A stretch of DNA of 64,000 nt from an uncultured Eubacteriales bacterium (GTDB lineage Bacteria > Bacillota > Clostridia > Lachnospirales > Lachnospiraceae): contig OMXJ01000002.1 in the NCBI GenBank assembly GCA_900315015.1, positions 102,651 to 166,650 on the forward strand. Reading direction: 5' to 3'. Below, piece after piece: positions 24,703-33,204 of this stretch. The first letter of the stretch is position 1. Every line of letters starts with the position of its first letter. Made by a program: the position numbers and the translations under genes. A model generated the notes under the pieces. That model was not told where the DNA came from. It was given only the letters and a program-made list of their open reading frames with translations, and did no database searches.

Positions 24703-25863
24703 TTATCTTTCCTTGATGTATAAAGTGACTCTTGATATTGCAAGTCCTGCTGTTACGCATACCACTCCAAAGAGCGCCTCCATGCCAAAGCAGCCTAGTA
24801 TGTCATTAAACACAGCTCCTTTTTCTATTTTTTCAAGTCCTAGTGCATACCAATATGTAGGAAGGAATCTACTCACCGTTTTTACTTCATCTCCTAATAC
24901 CTCAAGTGGAACAAATATTCCGCCTAGGAATGAAAATCCAAGACTTATGATATTAATGATTATATCCTTTGACTTTAGGATACTAGTAGCAGAAAAGGAT
25001 GAAATCAAAACGACCATTCCTACAGTTACCAATGTGAAAATCAGAAGGTTCATCATGCTAAGGAGCCATTTCATCGAAAAAATTTTTCCTTTAAGGAAGA
25101 TGCTGACAAATACCGACATACCGACATAAACAACAGATGAAACCAAAATCGAACCAGTGAACAAGGCGATATTTCTTTCATTAGCACTGATTGAAGATAC
25201 CATTGTTCTATCCTTGACATCCTTTACATTAAATCTTGAAACCGCTGGAAGCAGGCACCACAATATTATACTCATTATACCATATGGCAGGAACAAAAAC
25301 AAACTAAATGTTTTAGAATGGGTACTTCCTTCCCCTTTAGATGATGCTTTTAAATCTATGAAGCTATCAGGTTCTACTGCTTTTTGAGTATTAATTATTG
25401 CCTCTGATAAAGAAAATCCCGCATTTTCAAATCTGACTATACCATCTACATAAGAGCCAAGCTGAAGTGATACATAATTTCCATCAGGAAGCGAGGTATC
25501 AAACACCGCATTTATTTCTAATGGGTCGTTATCTAAATGCCTCTCCATAAATCCCTTTGGAATATCTATATAGGCTGTATAATATGCGGAAAAAATTAAA
25601 TCCTTCACTTTATCCTCATCATACTCTGCCATATCTACATCATGCTGTGACTTTAAATACTCTACCACAGCCTTTGAGAGCTCCGACTCATCATTATCAT
25701 TTACGATAATTGAAGTGGACGTATTTGTATATCCTCTAGTTCCTTTATTACCGCCATATTGAGAAGCAACCATTATTGTCATCAGTACGCAAATTCCAAA
25801 ATATAGAATAACTCCCACAAAGTTACTTTTTACTATTTTCATGAATGCCTTAAAGACTTGCAT
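24703..25863 (-). CDS. ABC-2 type permease, second subunit
   Basis: A 386-residue membrane protein of the ABC-2 exporter group. There is an N-terminal membrane helix (about 13-32), then a long extracytoplasmic domain (about 35-180), then five or six helices in the C-terminal half, the layout of YhgE/YhaP-type transporter subunits. The loop contains SIIVNDNDESELSKAVVEYL, common in this group. The gene overlaps the first permease gene by 14 bases, so both subunits are coupled and likely form a heterodimer with the upstream ATPase. The cargo is unknown; peptides or lipid-like compounds are the usual candidates. Confidence 0.88.
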   Translation of the reverse strand: MQVFKAFMKIVKSNFVGVILYFGICVLMTIMVASQYGGNKGTRGYTNTSTSIIVNDNDESELSKAVVEYLKSQHDVDMAEYDEDKVKDLIFSAYYTAYIDIPKGFMERHLDNDPLEINAVFDTSLPDGNYVSLQLGSYVDGIVRFENAGFSLSEAIINTQKAVEPDSFIDLKASSKGEGSTHSKTFSLFLFLPYGIMSIILWCLLPAVSRFNVKDVKDRTMVSSISANERNIALFTGSILVSSVVYVGMSVFVSIFLKGKIFSMKWLLSMMNLLIFTLVTVGMVVLISSFSATSILKSKDIIINIISLGFSFLGGIFVPLEVLGDEVKTVSRFLPTYWYALGLEKIEKGAVFNDILGCFGMEALFGVVCVTAGLAISRVTLYIKER

Positions 25864-27043
25864 ATCTCTTCCTCCTCGATAAAATCAGGCCTGATGATAT
25901 AAAAACAACCGTTAAACCGACAATATAAATCATCGCCTTATAATATCTTTCTCCCACTCCATACATATTCAGTGCATAAAATGCATCAGTAATAACTGCT
26001 GACGGATTTATCCTATTTATAATAGGGCATTTCATTTCCACTATTGTTCTCATATTAGGTATCATAAGGCCTGATAAAAATCCTCCACCAACTACTATTG
26101 CCATTAAAATATTTTCTCTGGCCTTCTTAGAGATGTTACTGAACTGATAAACGAAAAATCCCAGTGATATTCCTAAAATAGTGGCAAGTGCCGCTGTCAA
26201 AAAAACATAGGTCACATCCGCGCCAAAATTTATTTTTAGCCCGAAAACAAGATAGCAAAGTCCTATCATTGTTACAGATACCTGCACTACACAAACTGCT
26301 AAAAGACCAGCTATTTCATATACAGCCTTATTTACAGCTGAAACCTCAGTTCTTGCTCCTTGCGGCGACTGATCTGCCTGTCCGCTTTCTACAACTGCAG
26401 CTCCAGACATCATTGCCATCATCGCCATCATTGTTATAAGGCTATAAAAATATGTAACATATGGATCCTTATTTCCTCCTGATATTGACTTATTTGCTAT
26501 TAACTCAGTGGTCTTTCTTTCTAAGCTCTTAAGCACCTCTCCAAGTCTTTCAGGATTATTCTTTATCGTTTCAGAAATCATAAGGGAATACTGTCTGAAC
26601 ACACCTACTATACTGCTTAATATGCTATCCTCAATTTCTCCCGCATTTCCTATTTCTCCGTTTTCATTTTTAGTGCCTGATAATACAAGCCTTATGTCCT
26701 CAATATTTCTAAGATCTATTATTCCCTTTACTGCCCTTTCTTCATCTTCATTTTCAAGAAGCAAAAGTGCATTTTCATAGTCTGTTTCAACTATATCAAG
26801 TATTTTAGTGCCGTCATCATACTGAATAGTTTTTAGAATTTCGCCCATATCTCCAAAGGTATTACTTTCTGCATTTAGAACAACTGCCGTTCTTACAACT
26901 GTATTCACTGCATTTTTATAAATGGACTCAAATGCACAGTAAAACAGAGTGCCAAGAGCTAATGAGAATAAAAGTGACCAGCCTATTGCCTGTTTATCTC
27001 TTATATTGATTTTCAATCTATTTATAAATATATTTAAAAACAT
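25850..27043 (-). CDS. ABC-2 type permease, first subunit
   Basis: A 397-residue membrane protein with the same layout as the downstream permease: one N-terminal helix (about 19-40), a long external domain to about residue 200, then about six helices ending near residue 390. The Ala/Met-rich stretch YSLITMMAMMAMMSGAAVV marks the first helix of the membrane core. It lies 4 bases after the ATPase gene and overlaps the second permease by 14 bases. RBS AAGGAG precedes the start. The two permeases are similar in plan but clearly different in sequence, consistent with a heterodimeric exporter. Confidence 0.88.
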   Translation of the reverse strand: MFLNIFINRLKINIRDKQAIGWSLLFSLALGTLFYCAFESIYKNAVNTVVRTAVVLNAESNTFGDMGEILKTIQYDDGTKILDIVETDYENALLLLENEDEERAVKGIIDLRNIEDIRLVLSGTKNENGEIGNAGEIEDSILSSIVGVFRQYSLMISETIKNNPERLGEVLKSLERKTTELIANKSISGGNKDPYVTYFYSLITMMAMMAMMSGAAVVESGQADQSPQGARTEVSAVNKAVYEIAGLLAVCVVQVSVTMIGLCYLVFGLKINFGADVTYVFLTAALATILGISLGFFVYQFSNISKKARENILMAIVVGGGFLSGLMIPNMRTIVEMKCPIINRINPSAVITDAFYALNMYGVGERYYKAMIYIVGLTVVFISSGLILSRRKRYASL

Positions 27044-27047
27044 CTCA

Positions 27048-27995
27048 TCACTCCTTATCTCTCAGCTGCTTACCTGTAATTTCCAGGAATACATCATTTA
27101 GTGTAGGTATCTCAGAATAAATTCTGTCATAATCAATATTTTCATTCTTTAAATATTCCGCCACATGGGTGATATTATGCTTACCACCGCTGCATTTTAT
27201 TGTCAGAATATTGTTCATGTATTTTACATCATACACATGATGAAGTTTTTTTATTTCCTCAATGTTCTCATCCTTTAAGTGTCTTATATTTACCACGACG
27301 CTTTCTGTATTTTTTATCATGCCCTTTAGCTCACTAAGACTTCCTTCTGCTATCTTCTTCCCCTTATCCATGATAAGTATGTGATTACAGAGCTGCTCTA
27401 CCTCCTCCATGTAATGCGAAGTATAAATAATGGTAGCTCCTTTTTTATTTAAGCACTCAATTCCTTCAAGTATCTTATTTCTAGACTGCGGATCAACTGC
27501 CACAGTCGGTTCATCAAATATAATAAGCTCAGGCTTATGAGCAATTCCGCAGGCAATGTTCAAACGTCTGAGTAATCCTCCTGAGAGCTTTTTAGGGAAA
27601 AACTTTCTAAATTCAGTAAGACTTACAAATTCTAAAGCCTCTTCTACATACTGCTTTCTGGTCTTTTTATCCTTAATATACAGGCCGCAGAAATAATCTA
27701 CATTCTCATAAACCGTCAATTCATCAAACACTGCTACATTCTGCGATACGACACCTATCCTGCTTTTTATATCTCTTCTTTTAGGCTCCATTTTCTCACC
27801 GAAAATCTTGATTTCTCCCTTGTCATACGAAAGAAGTGAGAGCAGACAGTTAATTGTGGTAGTCTTTCCTGAACCATTAGGTCCAAGCAAGCCGAACACC
27901 TCTCCCTCCTTTATGCTCATGCTGAAATTATCAAGTGCAATGAGTTCCTTGTAGCGCTTTACTAAGTTGTTTATTTCAACTACGGTCTTTGACAT
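27048..27995 (-). CDS. ABC transporter ATP-binding protein (ABC-2 exporter)
   Basis: ATPase driving the two ABC-2 permeases. Motifs: Walker A GLLGPNGSGKTTT, Q-loop VVSQNVAVFDELTVYEN, signature LSGGLLRRLNIACG, Walker B ELIIFDEPT and the switch His in YTSHYMEE. An upstream ATG at 28016 would place the SD inside the frame; AAGGAGAG precedes the ATG at 27995, so that start is preferred (315 residues). A C-terminal domain of about 90 residues follows the ATPase core, as in CcmA/YhaQ-type exporters. It is the first gene of the five-gene export and sensing operon. Confidence 0.93.
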   Translation of the reverse strand: MSKTVVEINNLVKRYKELIALDNFSMSIKEGEVFGLLGPNGSGKTTTINCLLSLLSYDKGEIKIFGEKMEPKRRDIKSRIGVVSQNVAVFDELTVYENVDYFCGLYIKDKKTRKQYVEEALEFVSLTEFRKFFPKKLSGGLLRRLNIACGIAHKPELIIFDEPTVAVDPQSRNKILEGIECLNKKGATIIYTSHYMEEVEQLCNHILIMDKGKKIAEGSLSELKGMIKNTESVVVNIRHLKDENIEEIKKLHHVYDVKYMNNILTIKCSGGKHNITHVAEYLKNENIDYDRIYSEIPTLNDVFLEITGKQLRDKE

Positions 27996-28376
27996 ATTAC
28001 TTCTCTCCTTATACATAAACTAATATAATAATCAATTATTTATAATTATTCATTTAATAATTGCCCGTTTAATAATTACTCATTTCATGATTACTTGTTT
28101 AATGAAAACCACTTCAACAATAATTACTGAAGTTATGCTTTAATTATACACATGCCTCAATTTTTCGGTAGTGTCTTAAATCACAACTTCATATGACAAA
28201 TGTCACTACTGATTTTTATTAATGTAATTAGCAAACATATATAACAAGGACCAGTGAAAGCATAAATGTGAAAATAGAGTAAGTTAATATTATTTTTATA
28301 TTTTTCTATTTACTATAATCCTATTTTGGTATACAATTATAATATATACCTATCATTTACAGAAAGGATATGTGAT
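27996..28376. other. Divergent intergenic region with dyads between ABC operon and GGDEF gene
   Basis: Holds no gene. On the minus strand a TATAAT (28148-28143) could begin the ABC/two-component operon, with no clear -35. Upstream of it is the dyad TGACA-AA-TGTCA (28194-28205), about 60 bases before the probable start site, and downstream is ACTTCA-N11-TGAAGT (28111-28133). Either could bind the operon's own response regulator. Bases 28020-28100 contain imperfect TTTAATAATTAC repeats. On the plus strand TATAAT near 28339 may serve the GGDEF gene. Confidence 0.45.
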
Positions 28377-30230
28377 ATGAAAAATAAAAATTATTCAATG
28401 AAATCAGTCTATCTGGTAACTAGCCTTATTGTAGTGATAATGCTCTTTCTCCAGTTAATCATATTAGGAATAAACAGCTCCCGCGAAGCTAAAACAGCAA
28501 CGACTGCCCGCTTAAGGCAGGTAGAAATAATCCTTGAAAAAAATGATCACGAGGAAACTGCCTTACTTTCCTCATTAAAGGACGAATATACCATACTCGC
28601 AAAGGCCGTTGCCTATTACCTAGACCATAATTCTAGTGCTGTTAATGACATTGAAGAGTTAAAAAAGCTCTGCTCTCTTTTGTCAATAGATGAAATCCAT
28701 ATCTTTGATGAAACCGGAAAAATATTTTCAAGCAGTGTTGAAAACTATATTGGTTATACCTTAGATTCCGGCGATCAGATAGGATATTTTAAGCCGATGC
28801 TTGAAGATAGGACTATGACCATGTGTCAGGACGTAACTCCAAATACCGCTGAAGGAAAACCAATGGTATATGCTATGACCTGGAATGAACCACAGACTCT
28901 TATGGTGCAGGTAGGAATCGAGCCTGTAAGACTTATATCTGAACTAAAACTTAAAGAAATTGAAAAAGTAATCGGTGATATTTCAGTAGATAAGAATATT
29001 ACCATAACCGTAGCTGATGCTTCTACCCTTGAAATAGTTGGTTCTACCGAGCCAAAATTCACTGGTAATAATCTAAAAAATATATGTAACTTAGATTTTA
29101 GTAAAATAACTGATGAAACTACCTTTTTTAAAAAGATTAAATTAAGTGATAATGTTCTAAAGAGCTTCTGTTCTGCTAAAAATTCTGGCGAATATTGCAT
29201 CTGCGTATTTTTAGACTATAATTACTTTTTTAACAGAATCTTAGAGTCCCTATTTTTAGTATTTATTTATCTTTTACTAGCCACCTTTGTCATAACATTC
29301 ATTTTCAAAAGGCTATTATCCTCTCGTCAGGAAAACATTCAGCATATGGAAGTATTCCAATCAATGTCCGAAATATACTATAGCCTGCATTTGGTAAATC
29401 TAAAGAAAAATACCGTTATTGAGTATTCTGCTAAAAATCATGTAAAGGATAACTATAATAAGGAGACTAAAGTAAAGGCTGATGTAATGATGAAAAACAT
29501 CATGCATGCGACCATGAGTGATGCATACTTACAAAGAGGTTTAGAGTTCTCAGACATCACCACCCTGCCTGAGCGAATGAAGGATAAAAAAGTCATATCC
29601 ATGGAGCTGCTCGGTAAAAATGTAGGCTGGATCAGAATGTCCTTCATCACCATTACTGCTACTGAAGGTATTCCAAATAAGATAATTGTTGCGACTCAGA
29701 TCATTGATGAAGAAAAGAAAGCTGCTGAGCTTCTTTATGCAAAATCTCACACAGATGAGCTCACCAAATGCTATAACCGCAGAGCCTACAACAATGATAT
29801 TCTCACCTTCCTCGACGCAGCCGATAAAAAGGAATTCATTTATATTTCTCTTGACCTAAACGGCCTGAAAACTGTCAACGACGATTTAGGTCACGAGGCT
29901 GGCGATGAAATGATTAAGGGCGCTGTAGACTGTATGAATAAGGCCTTCTCTGAACATGGTAAAATTTACAGAACAGGCGGTGATGAATTTGTTGCTCTCT
30001 TATTCACCGATGCCGAAACAATAAAGCATTTGACCAAAGAATTTGATAAAATCCTTGAAAACTGGCATGGCGACATAGTCAAAACTGTATCGGTTTCTTA
30101 CGGATATGTTGTTTCTAGTGAGTTAAAGGGCAAATCTGTTCTTGAAATTGCTTCTCTTGCTGATAAGAGAATGTATGAAGCAAAAGAAAAATACTACAAG
30201 GACCGCGGAATCACCAGAAGACGCACCTAA
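28377..30230 (+). CDS. Membrane-bound diguanylate cyclase (GGDEF protein)
   Basis: Likely makes cyclic di-GMP. The start at 28377 is chosen over 28326 because AAAGGA sits 8 bases before it, giving 617 residues. There is an N-terminal membrane helix (about 8-30), an extracytoplasmic sensor region of about 250 residues (CACHE-like by size and position), a second helix (about 290-312), a poorly conserved cytoplasmic domain, then the GGDEF domain (about 450-610). The active-site loop RTGGDEFVALLF and the preamble DELTKCYNRRAYNNDI are intact, so it should be active. No RxxD inhibitory site is seen just upstream of GGDEF. It is monocistronic with its own terminator. Confidence 0.9.
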   Translation: MKNKNYSMKSVYLVTSLIVVIMLFLQLIILGINSSREAKTATTARLRQVEIILEKNDHEETALLSSLKDEYTILAKAVAYYLDHNSSAVNDIEELKKLCSLLSIDEIHIFDETGKIFSSSVENYIGYTLDSGDQIGYFKPMLEDRTMTMCQDVTPNTAEGKPMVYAMTWNEPQTLMVQVGIEPVRLISELKLKEIEKVIGDISVDKNITITVADASTLEIVGSTEPKFTGNNLKNICNLDFSKITDETTFFKKIKLSDNVLKSFCSAKNSGEYCICVFLDYNYFFNRILESLFLVFIYLLLATFVITFIFKRLLSSRQENIQHMEVFQSMSEIYYSLHLVNLKKNTVIEYSAKNHVKDNYNKETKVKADVMMKNIMHATMSDAYLQRGLEFSDITTLPERMKDKKVISMELLGKNVGWIRMSFITITATEGIPNKIIVATQIIDEEKKAAELLYAKSHTDELTKCYNRRAYNNDILTFLDAADKKEFIYISLDLNGLKTVNDDLGHEAGDEMIKGAVDCMNKAFSEHGKIYRTGGDEFVALLFTDAETIKHLTKEFDKILENWHGDIVKTVSVSYGYVVSSELKGKSVLEIASLADKRMYEAKEKYYKDRGITRRRT

Positions 30231-30250
30231 CTTTTCAATGATAAATACAA

Positions 30251-30289
30251 ATAAGCAGGCATATCATTTTGACATGCCTGCTTATTTCT
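30251..30289 (+). terminator. Intrinsic terminator after the GGDEF gene
   Basis: ATAAGCAGGCAT (30251-30262) pairs perfectly with ATGCCTGCTTAT (30274-30285) around an 11-base loop and is followed by TTCTTT. It begins 21 bases after the stop codon. Confidence 0.88.
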
Positions 30290-30390
30290 TTGTCTTGATT
30301 ATATTTTTCTTTTAGGCTCCATTTATATTAAACAAAGCCTCTTACCAGGTTAAGAAATCCGGGTAAAAAGAAACATTAATTATTATATTT

Positions 30391-30558
30391 TCACTTATTT
30401 TCCGCCTTGCCGCACGTATTTTTAAAATTACATTCCTCGCAAAAACTGCAATTTCCGCATGAGCATTTGCCGTTTTTTCGATTCTTTTTTAGCCCCCTTG
30501 CGGCAGCAATTATTATTAAAAGCAAGGCTGCTAGTATTAAATAATCCCAGATATTCAT
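30391..30558 (-). CDS. FeoB-associated Cys-rich membrane protein
   Basis: Small 55-residue protein with one N-terminal membrane helix (MNIWDYLILAALLLIIIAAA) followed by a basic stretch and a Cys-rich tail (CSCGNCSFCEEC, then FKNTC; seven cysteines). This pattern matches the small Cys-rich proteins found after feoB in many Firmicutes, thought to help ferrous iron uptake, perhaps as a soft metal or redox site on the cytoplasmic face. AGAGG lies 6 bases before the ATG. It starts 55 bases after the feoAB stop on the same strand, so it is probably the last gene of that unit. Confidence 0.85.
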   Translation of the reverse strand: MNIWDYLILAALLLIIIAAARGLKKNRKNGKCSCGNCSFCEECNFKNTCGKAENK

Positions 30559-30612
30559 TTTACCTCTTAATATAGCTTATAAATAGCCATTCGTTAATTA
30601 AATAAATAAGAG

Positions 30613-32979
30613 TTAAGCAAAGCCAAGTGCCATACCAATGAGCCTTACAATAAATGCTGCAAGCCATGCTATAACGCACTGCCAAAGCACAACATATATC
30701 GCCCATTTTCTCCCCATTTCCCTGCGTATTGATGCAACAGCTGCTACGCATGGTGTATAAAGAAGGCTGAATACCAGCATTGACATAGCCGAAAGAGCAC
30801 CTATAGATGCAACTCCTTCACTGAACAATGTCTCCATTACAGAAATAACGCTTTCCTTTGCCATAAAGCCGCTGACTAAGGAGGTTACTATTCTCCAGTC
30901 TCCAAGACCTATCGGCTTCATTAATGGAACAAAAACTCCTGATACACTAGCTAAAATGCTGTCATAGGAATCCTCTACCATATTAAAGCCGAAATTGAAG
31001 TTTCCAAGGAACCATACTGCTATTGTTGCTACTAATATTATGGAAAATGCTCTCTGCAAAAAATCCTTGCTCTTTTCCCATAATAGCAATAATACATTTT
31101 TTAAGCTTGGAAATCTATAATTAGGAAGCTCCATTACAAAAGGAACTGCATTTCCTTTAAATATTGTCTTTTTAAGTATAAGAGCCATTAAAACTGCCAT
31201 TATTATTCCTAAAAAGTAAAGACCGGTTATTATAAGCCAGCTATGTTTAGGAAAAAACACAGCTACAAAAAATCCATATATCGGAAGCTTTGCAGTACAT
31301 GACATAAACGGAGTAAGCAGAACTGTCATTTTTCTATCTCTTTCACTAGGAAGCGTCCTAGTGGACATAACAGCCGGTACTGTGCAACCAAAGCCTACAA
31401 GCATTGGTACAATACTTCTTCCTGATAAGCCCATCCTGCGGAGCAGCTTATCCATAAAAAAGGCAACTCTTGCGATATAACCGCTATCTTCTAGCATTGA
31501 AAGGAAGAAAAACATAAGCAGTATTATTGGTAAGAAGCTTATTACAGTTCCTACGCCTTCAAATATTCCGTCAATCACAAGACTTTGTATGGCAGGATTT
31601 ACATTTAGCGTTTCCATGCCTCTTTGGACCCCTCCTTTTAGAACATCAATTCCTGCTGCTAAAAGGTCCTGGAAAAATGGTCCTATTAAAAAGAAGGTCA
31701 GATAGAAAATCAAAGCCATGATTCCGGCAAACACCGGTATGGCAGTATATTTTCCAGTTAAAATCTTATCAATTTTCTTACTGCGCAGATGCTCTCTGCT
31801 CTCGCTAGGTCTTATAAGGCATTCATCACATACCTTTCCGATATATCCAAAGCGCATGTCAGCAACTGCTGCGCTCCTATCAAGCCCGCATTCCTTTTCC
31901 ATCTTCTTAACAATGTGCCAAGCCATTTCCTTATCATTTTGATCTAGCTTAAGCTTTTCAGCTATAAGGGCATCTCCCTCTATCAGCTTACTTGCAGCAA
32001 AATTTACTGGAAGATCCGCTGCTTTAGCACTTTTTTCGATTAAGTGACTTGCTGCATGGATGGTATTTTTAACTATGCTTCCCTTTTCATTTTCAGAAAA
32101 CATTTCACACTCTACAGGGCGCTCCTGATATTTTGCCACATGCATGGCATGGCGCACTAATTCATCAACACCCTCATTTTTTGCTGCAGAAATCGGCACA
32201 ACCGGAACTCCAAGCATTTTTTCCATGGTATTTACATCTACCATTCCGCCATTTCCACGCAGCTCATCCATCATATTAAGAGCTACGACCATTGGTATAT
32301 TAAGATCTAGAAGCTGCATTGTAAGATATAGATTACGCTCAAGATTTGTAGCATCTACTATATTAATTATCGCCTTCGGTTTTTCATTTAATACAAAATC
32401 TCTTGAGACCAGCTCTTCTCCCGAATAAGGAGACATTGAATATATTCCTGGAAGATCAGTTATCAGAGTATCTGCATGCCCCTTTATCTTACCAGACTTT
32501 CTCTCAACAGTTACACCCGGAAAATTTCCTACATGCTGACTTGCGCCTGTAAGCTGATTAAACAGAGTGGTTTTTCCACAGTTCTGATTTCCAACAAGGG
32601 CAAAGGTCAGAATCGTTCCTTCTGAGAGTGCTTCACTCTTTTCTTTGACGGAATTTATATTCTCTTCACCAAAGCCAGGATGCTCTGCATTCCTTCTATT
32701 CTTTTTCAAATTGCTATTTCCGGTCTTTTTTAGACTTTCAGCTTCTTTATTTACCTCTACATTTTCTACCTCTATTTCATCTGCATCAGCTAGTCTGAGT
32801 GTAAGCTCATATCCATGCAAACGAATTTCTATCGGGTCTCCCATTGGAGCCTTTCCGACCATTGTGATTTCTGCACCTGGAATTATTCCCATATCCAGAA
32901 AATGCTGGCGCAGTGCTCCCTCGCCGCCGACCTTAAGTGTTTTTACTGTCTGGCCCTGCTTTATCGAACTAAGCTTCAT
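30613..32979 (-). CDS. feoB: Ferrous iron transporter, FeoA-FeoB fusion
   Basis: Imports Fe2+ across the cytoplasmic membrane. Residues 1-75 form a complete FeoA (SH3-like) domain (GALRQHFLDMGIIPGAEIT). A basic/acidic linker of about 45 residues follows, then the FeoB G domain with G1 GNQNCGKTT (130-138), TDLPGIYSMSPYS and the G4 NMMD. The C-terminal half holds the Gate-type membrane helices. At 788 residues the length equals FeoA plus a full FeoB. The start is backed by GAGGAAAG. The linker between the two domains is unusually long and charged. It is followed by the small Cys-rich Feo protein. Confidence 0.95.
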   Translation of the reverse strand: MKLSSIKQGQTVKTLKVGGEGALRQHFLDMGIIPGAEITMVGKAPMGDPIEIRLHGYELTLRLADADEIEVENVEVNKEAESLKKTGNSNLKKNRRNAEHPGFGEENINSVKEKSEALSEGTILTFALVGNQNCGKTTLFNQLTGASQHVGNFPGVTVERKSGKIKGHADTLITDLPGIYSMSPYSGEELVSRDFVLNEKPKAIINIVDATNLERNLYLTMQLLDLNIPMVVALNMMDELRGNGGMVDVNTMEKMLGVPVVPISAAKNEGVDELVRHAMHVAKYQERPVECEMFSENEKGSIVKNTIHAASHLIEKSAKAADLPVNFAASKLIEGDALIAEKLKLDQNDKEMAWHIVKKMEKECGLDRSAAVADMRFGYIGKVCDECLIRPSESREHLRSKKIDKILTGKYTAIPVFAGIMALIFYLTFFLIGPFFQDLLAAGIDVLKGGVQRGMETLNVNPAIQSLVIDGIFEGVGTVISFLPIILLMFFFLSMLEDSGYIARVAFFMDKLLRRMGLSGRSIVPMLVGFGCTVPAVMSTRTLPSERDRKMTVLLTPFMSCTAKLPIYGFFVAVFFPKHSWLIITGLYFLGIIMAVLMALILKKTIFKGNAVPFVMELPNYRFPSLKNVLLLLWEKSKDFLQRAFSIILVATIAVWFLGNFNFGFNMVEDSYDSILASVSGVFVPLMKPIGLGDWRIVTSLVSGFMAKESVISVMETLFSEGVASIGALSAMSMLVFSLLYTPCVAAVASIRREMGRKWAIYVVLWQCVIAWLAAFIVRLIGMALGFA

Positions 32980-33029
32980 TAGTTACTTTCCTCACATTCA
33001 CCTATATTGTCCCCTATATTCCCCTTAAT

Positions 33030-33128
33030 ACCTTCTATTTCTTACTTCGCTTTCTATTTAAAACCTTCTATTTCTTACTTCGTTTTCTATTTAACACCTT
33101 CTAGATTTACCTTACTTTTCTTTTATAA
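33030..33128. repeat. Tandem repeat, three copies of 33 bp, last one decayed
   Basis: Units begin ACCTTCTATTTCTTACTTCG at 33030 and 33063; a third at 33096 keeps only ACCTTCTA and diverges. The tract lies after the stop of the GGDEF gene (33205) and before the feoAB start. No promoter is obvious in it, so feoAB could be read through from upstream or start within the T-rich tract. Confidence 0.75.
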
Positions 33129-33204
33129 TGCCTTCTATGGCTTACTTTTTCTTTTTACTGCCCCGAGTATGTCTGCGATTACCAGATATAAAATCTAATC
33201 ACCC

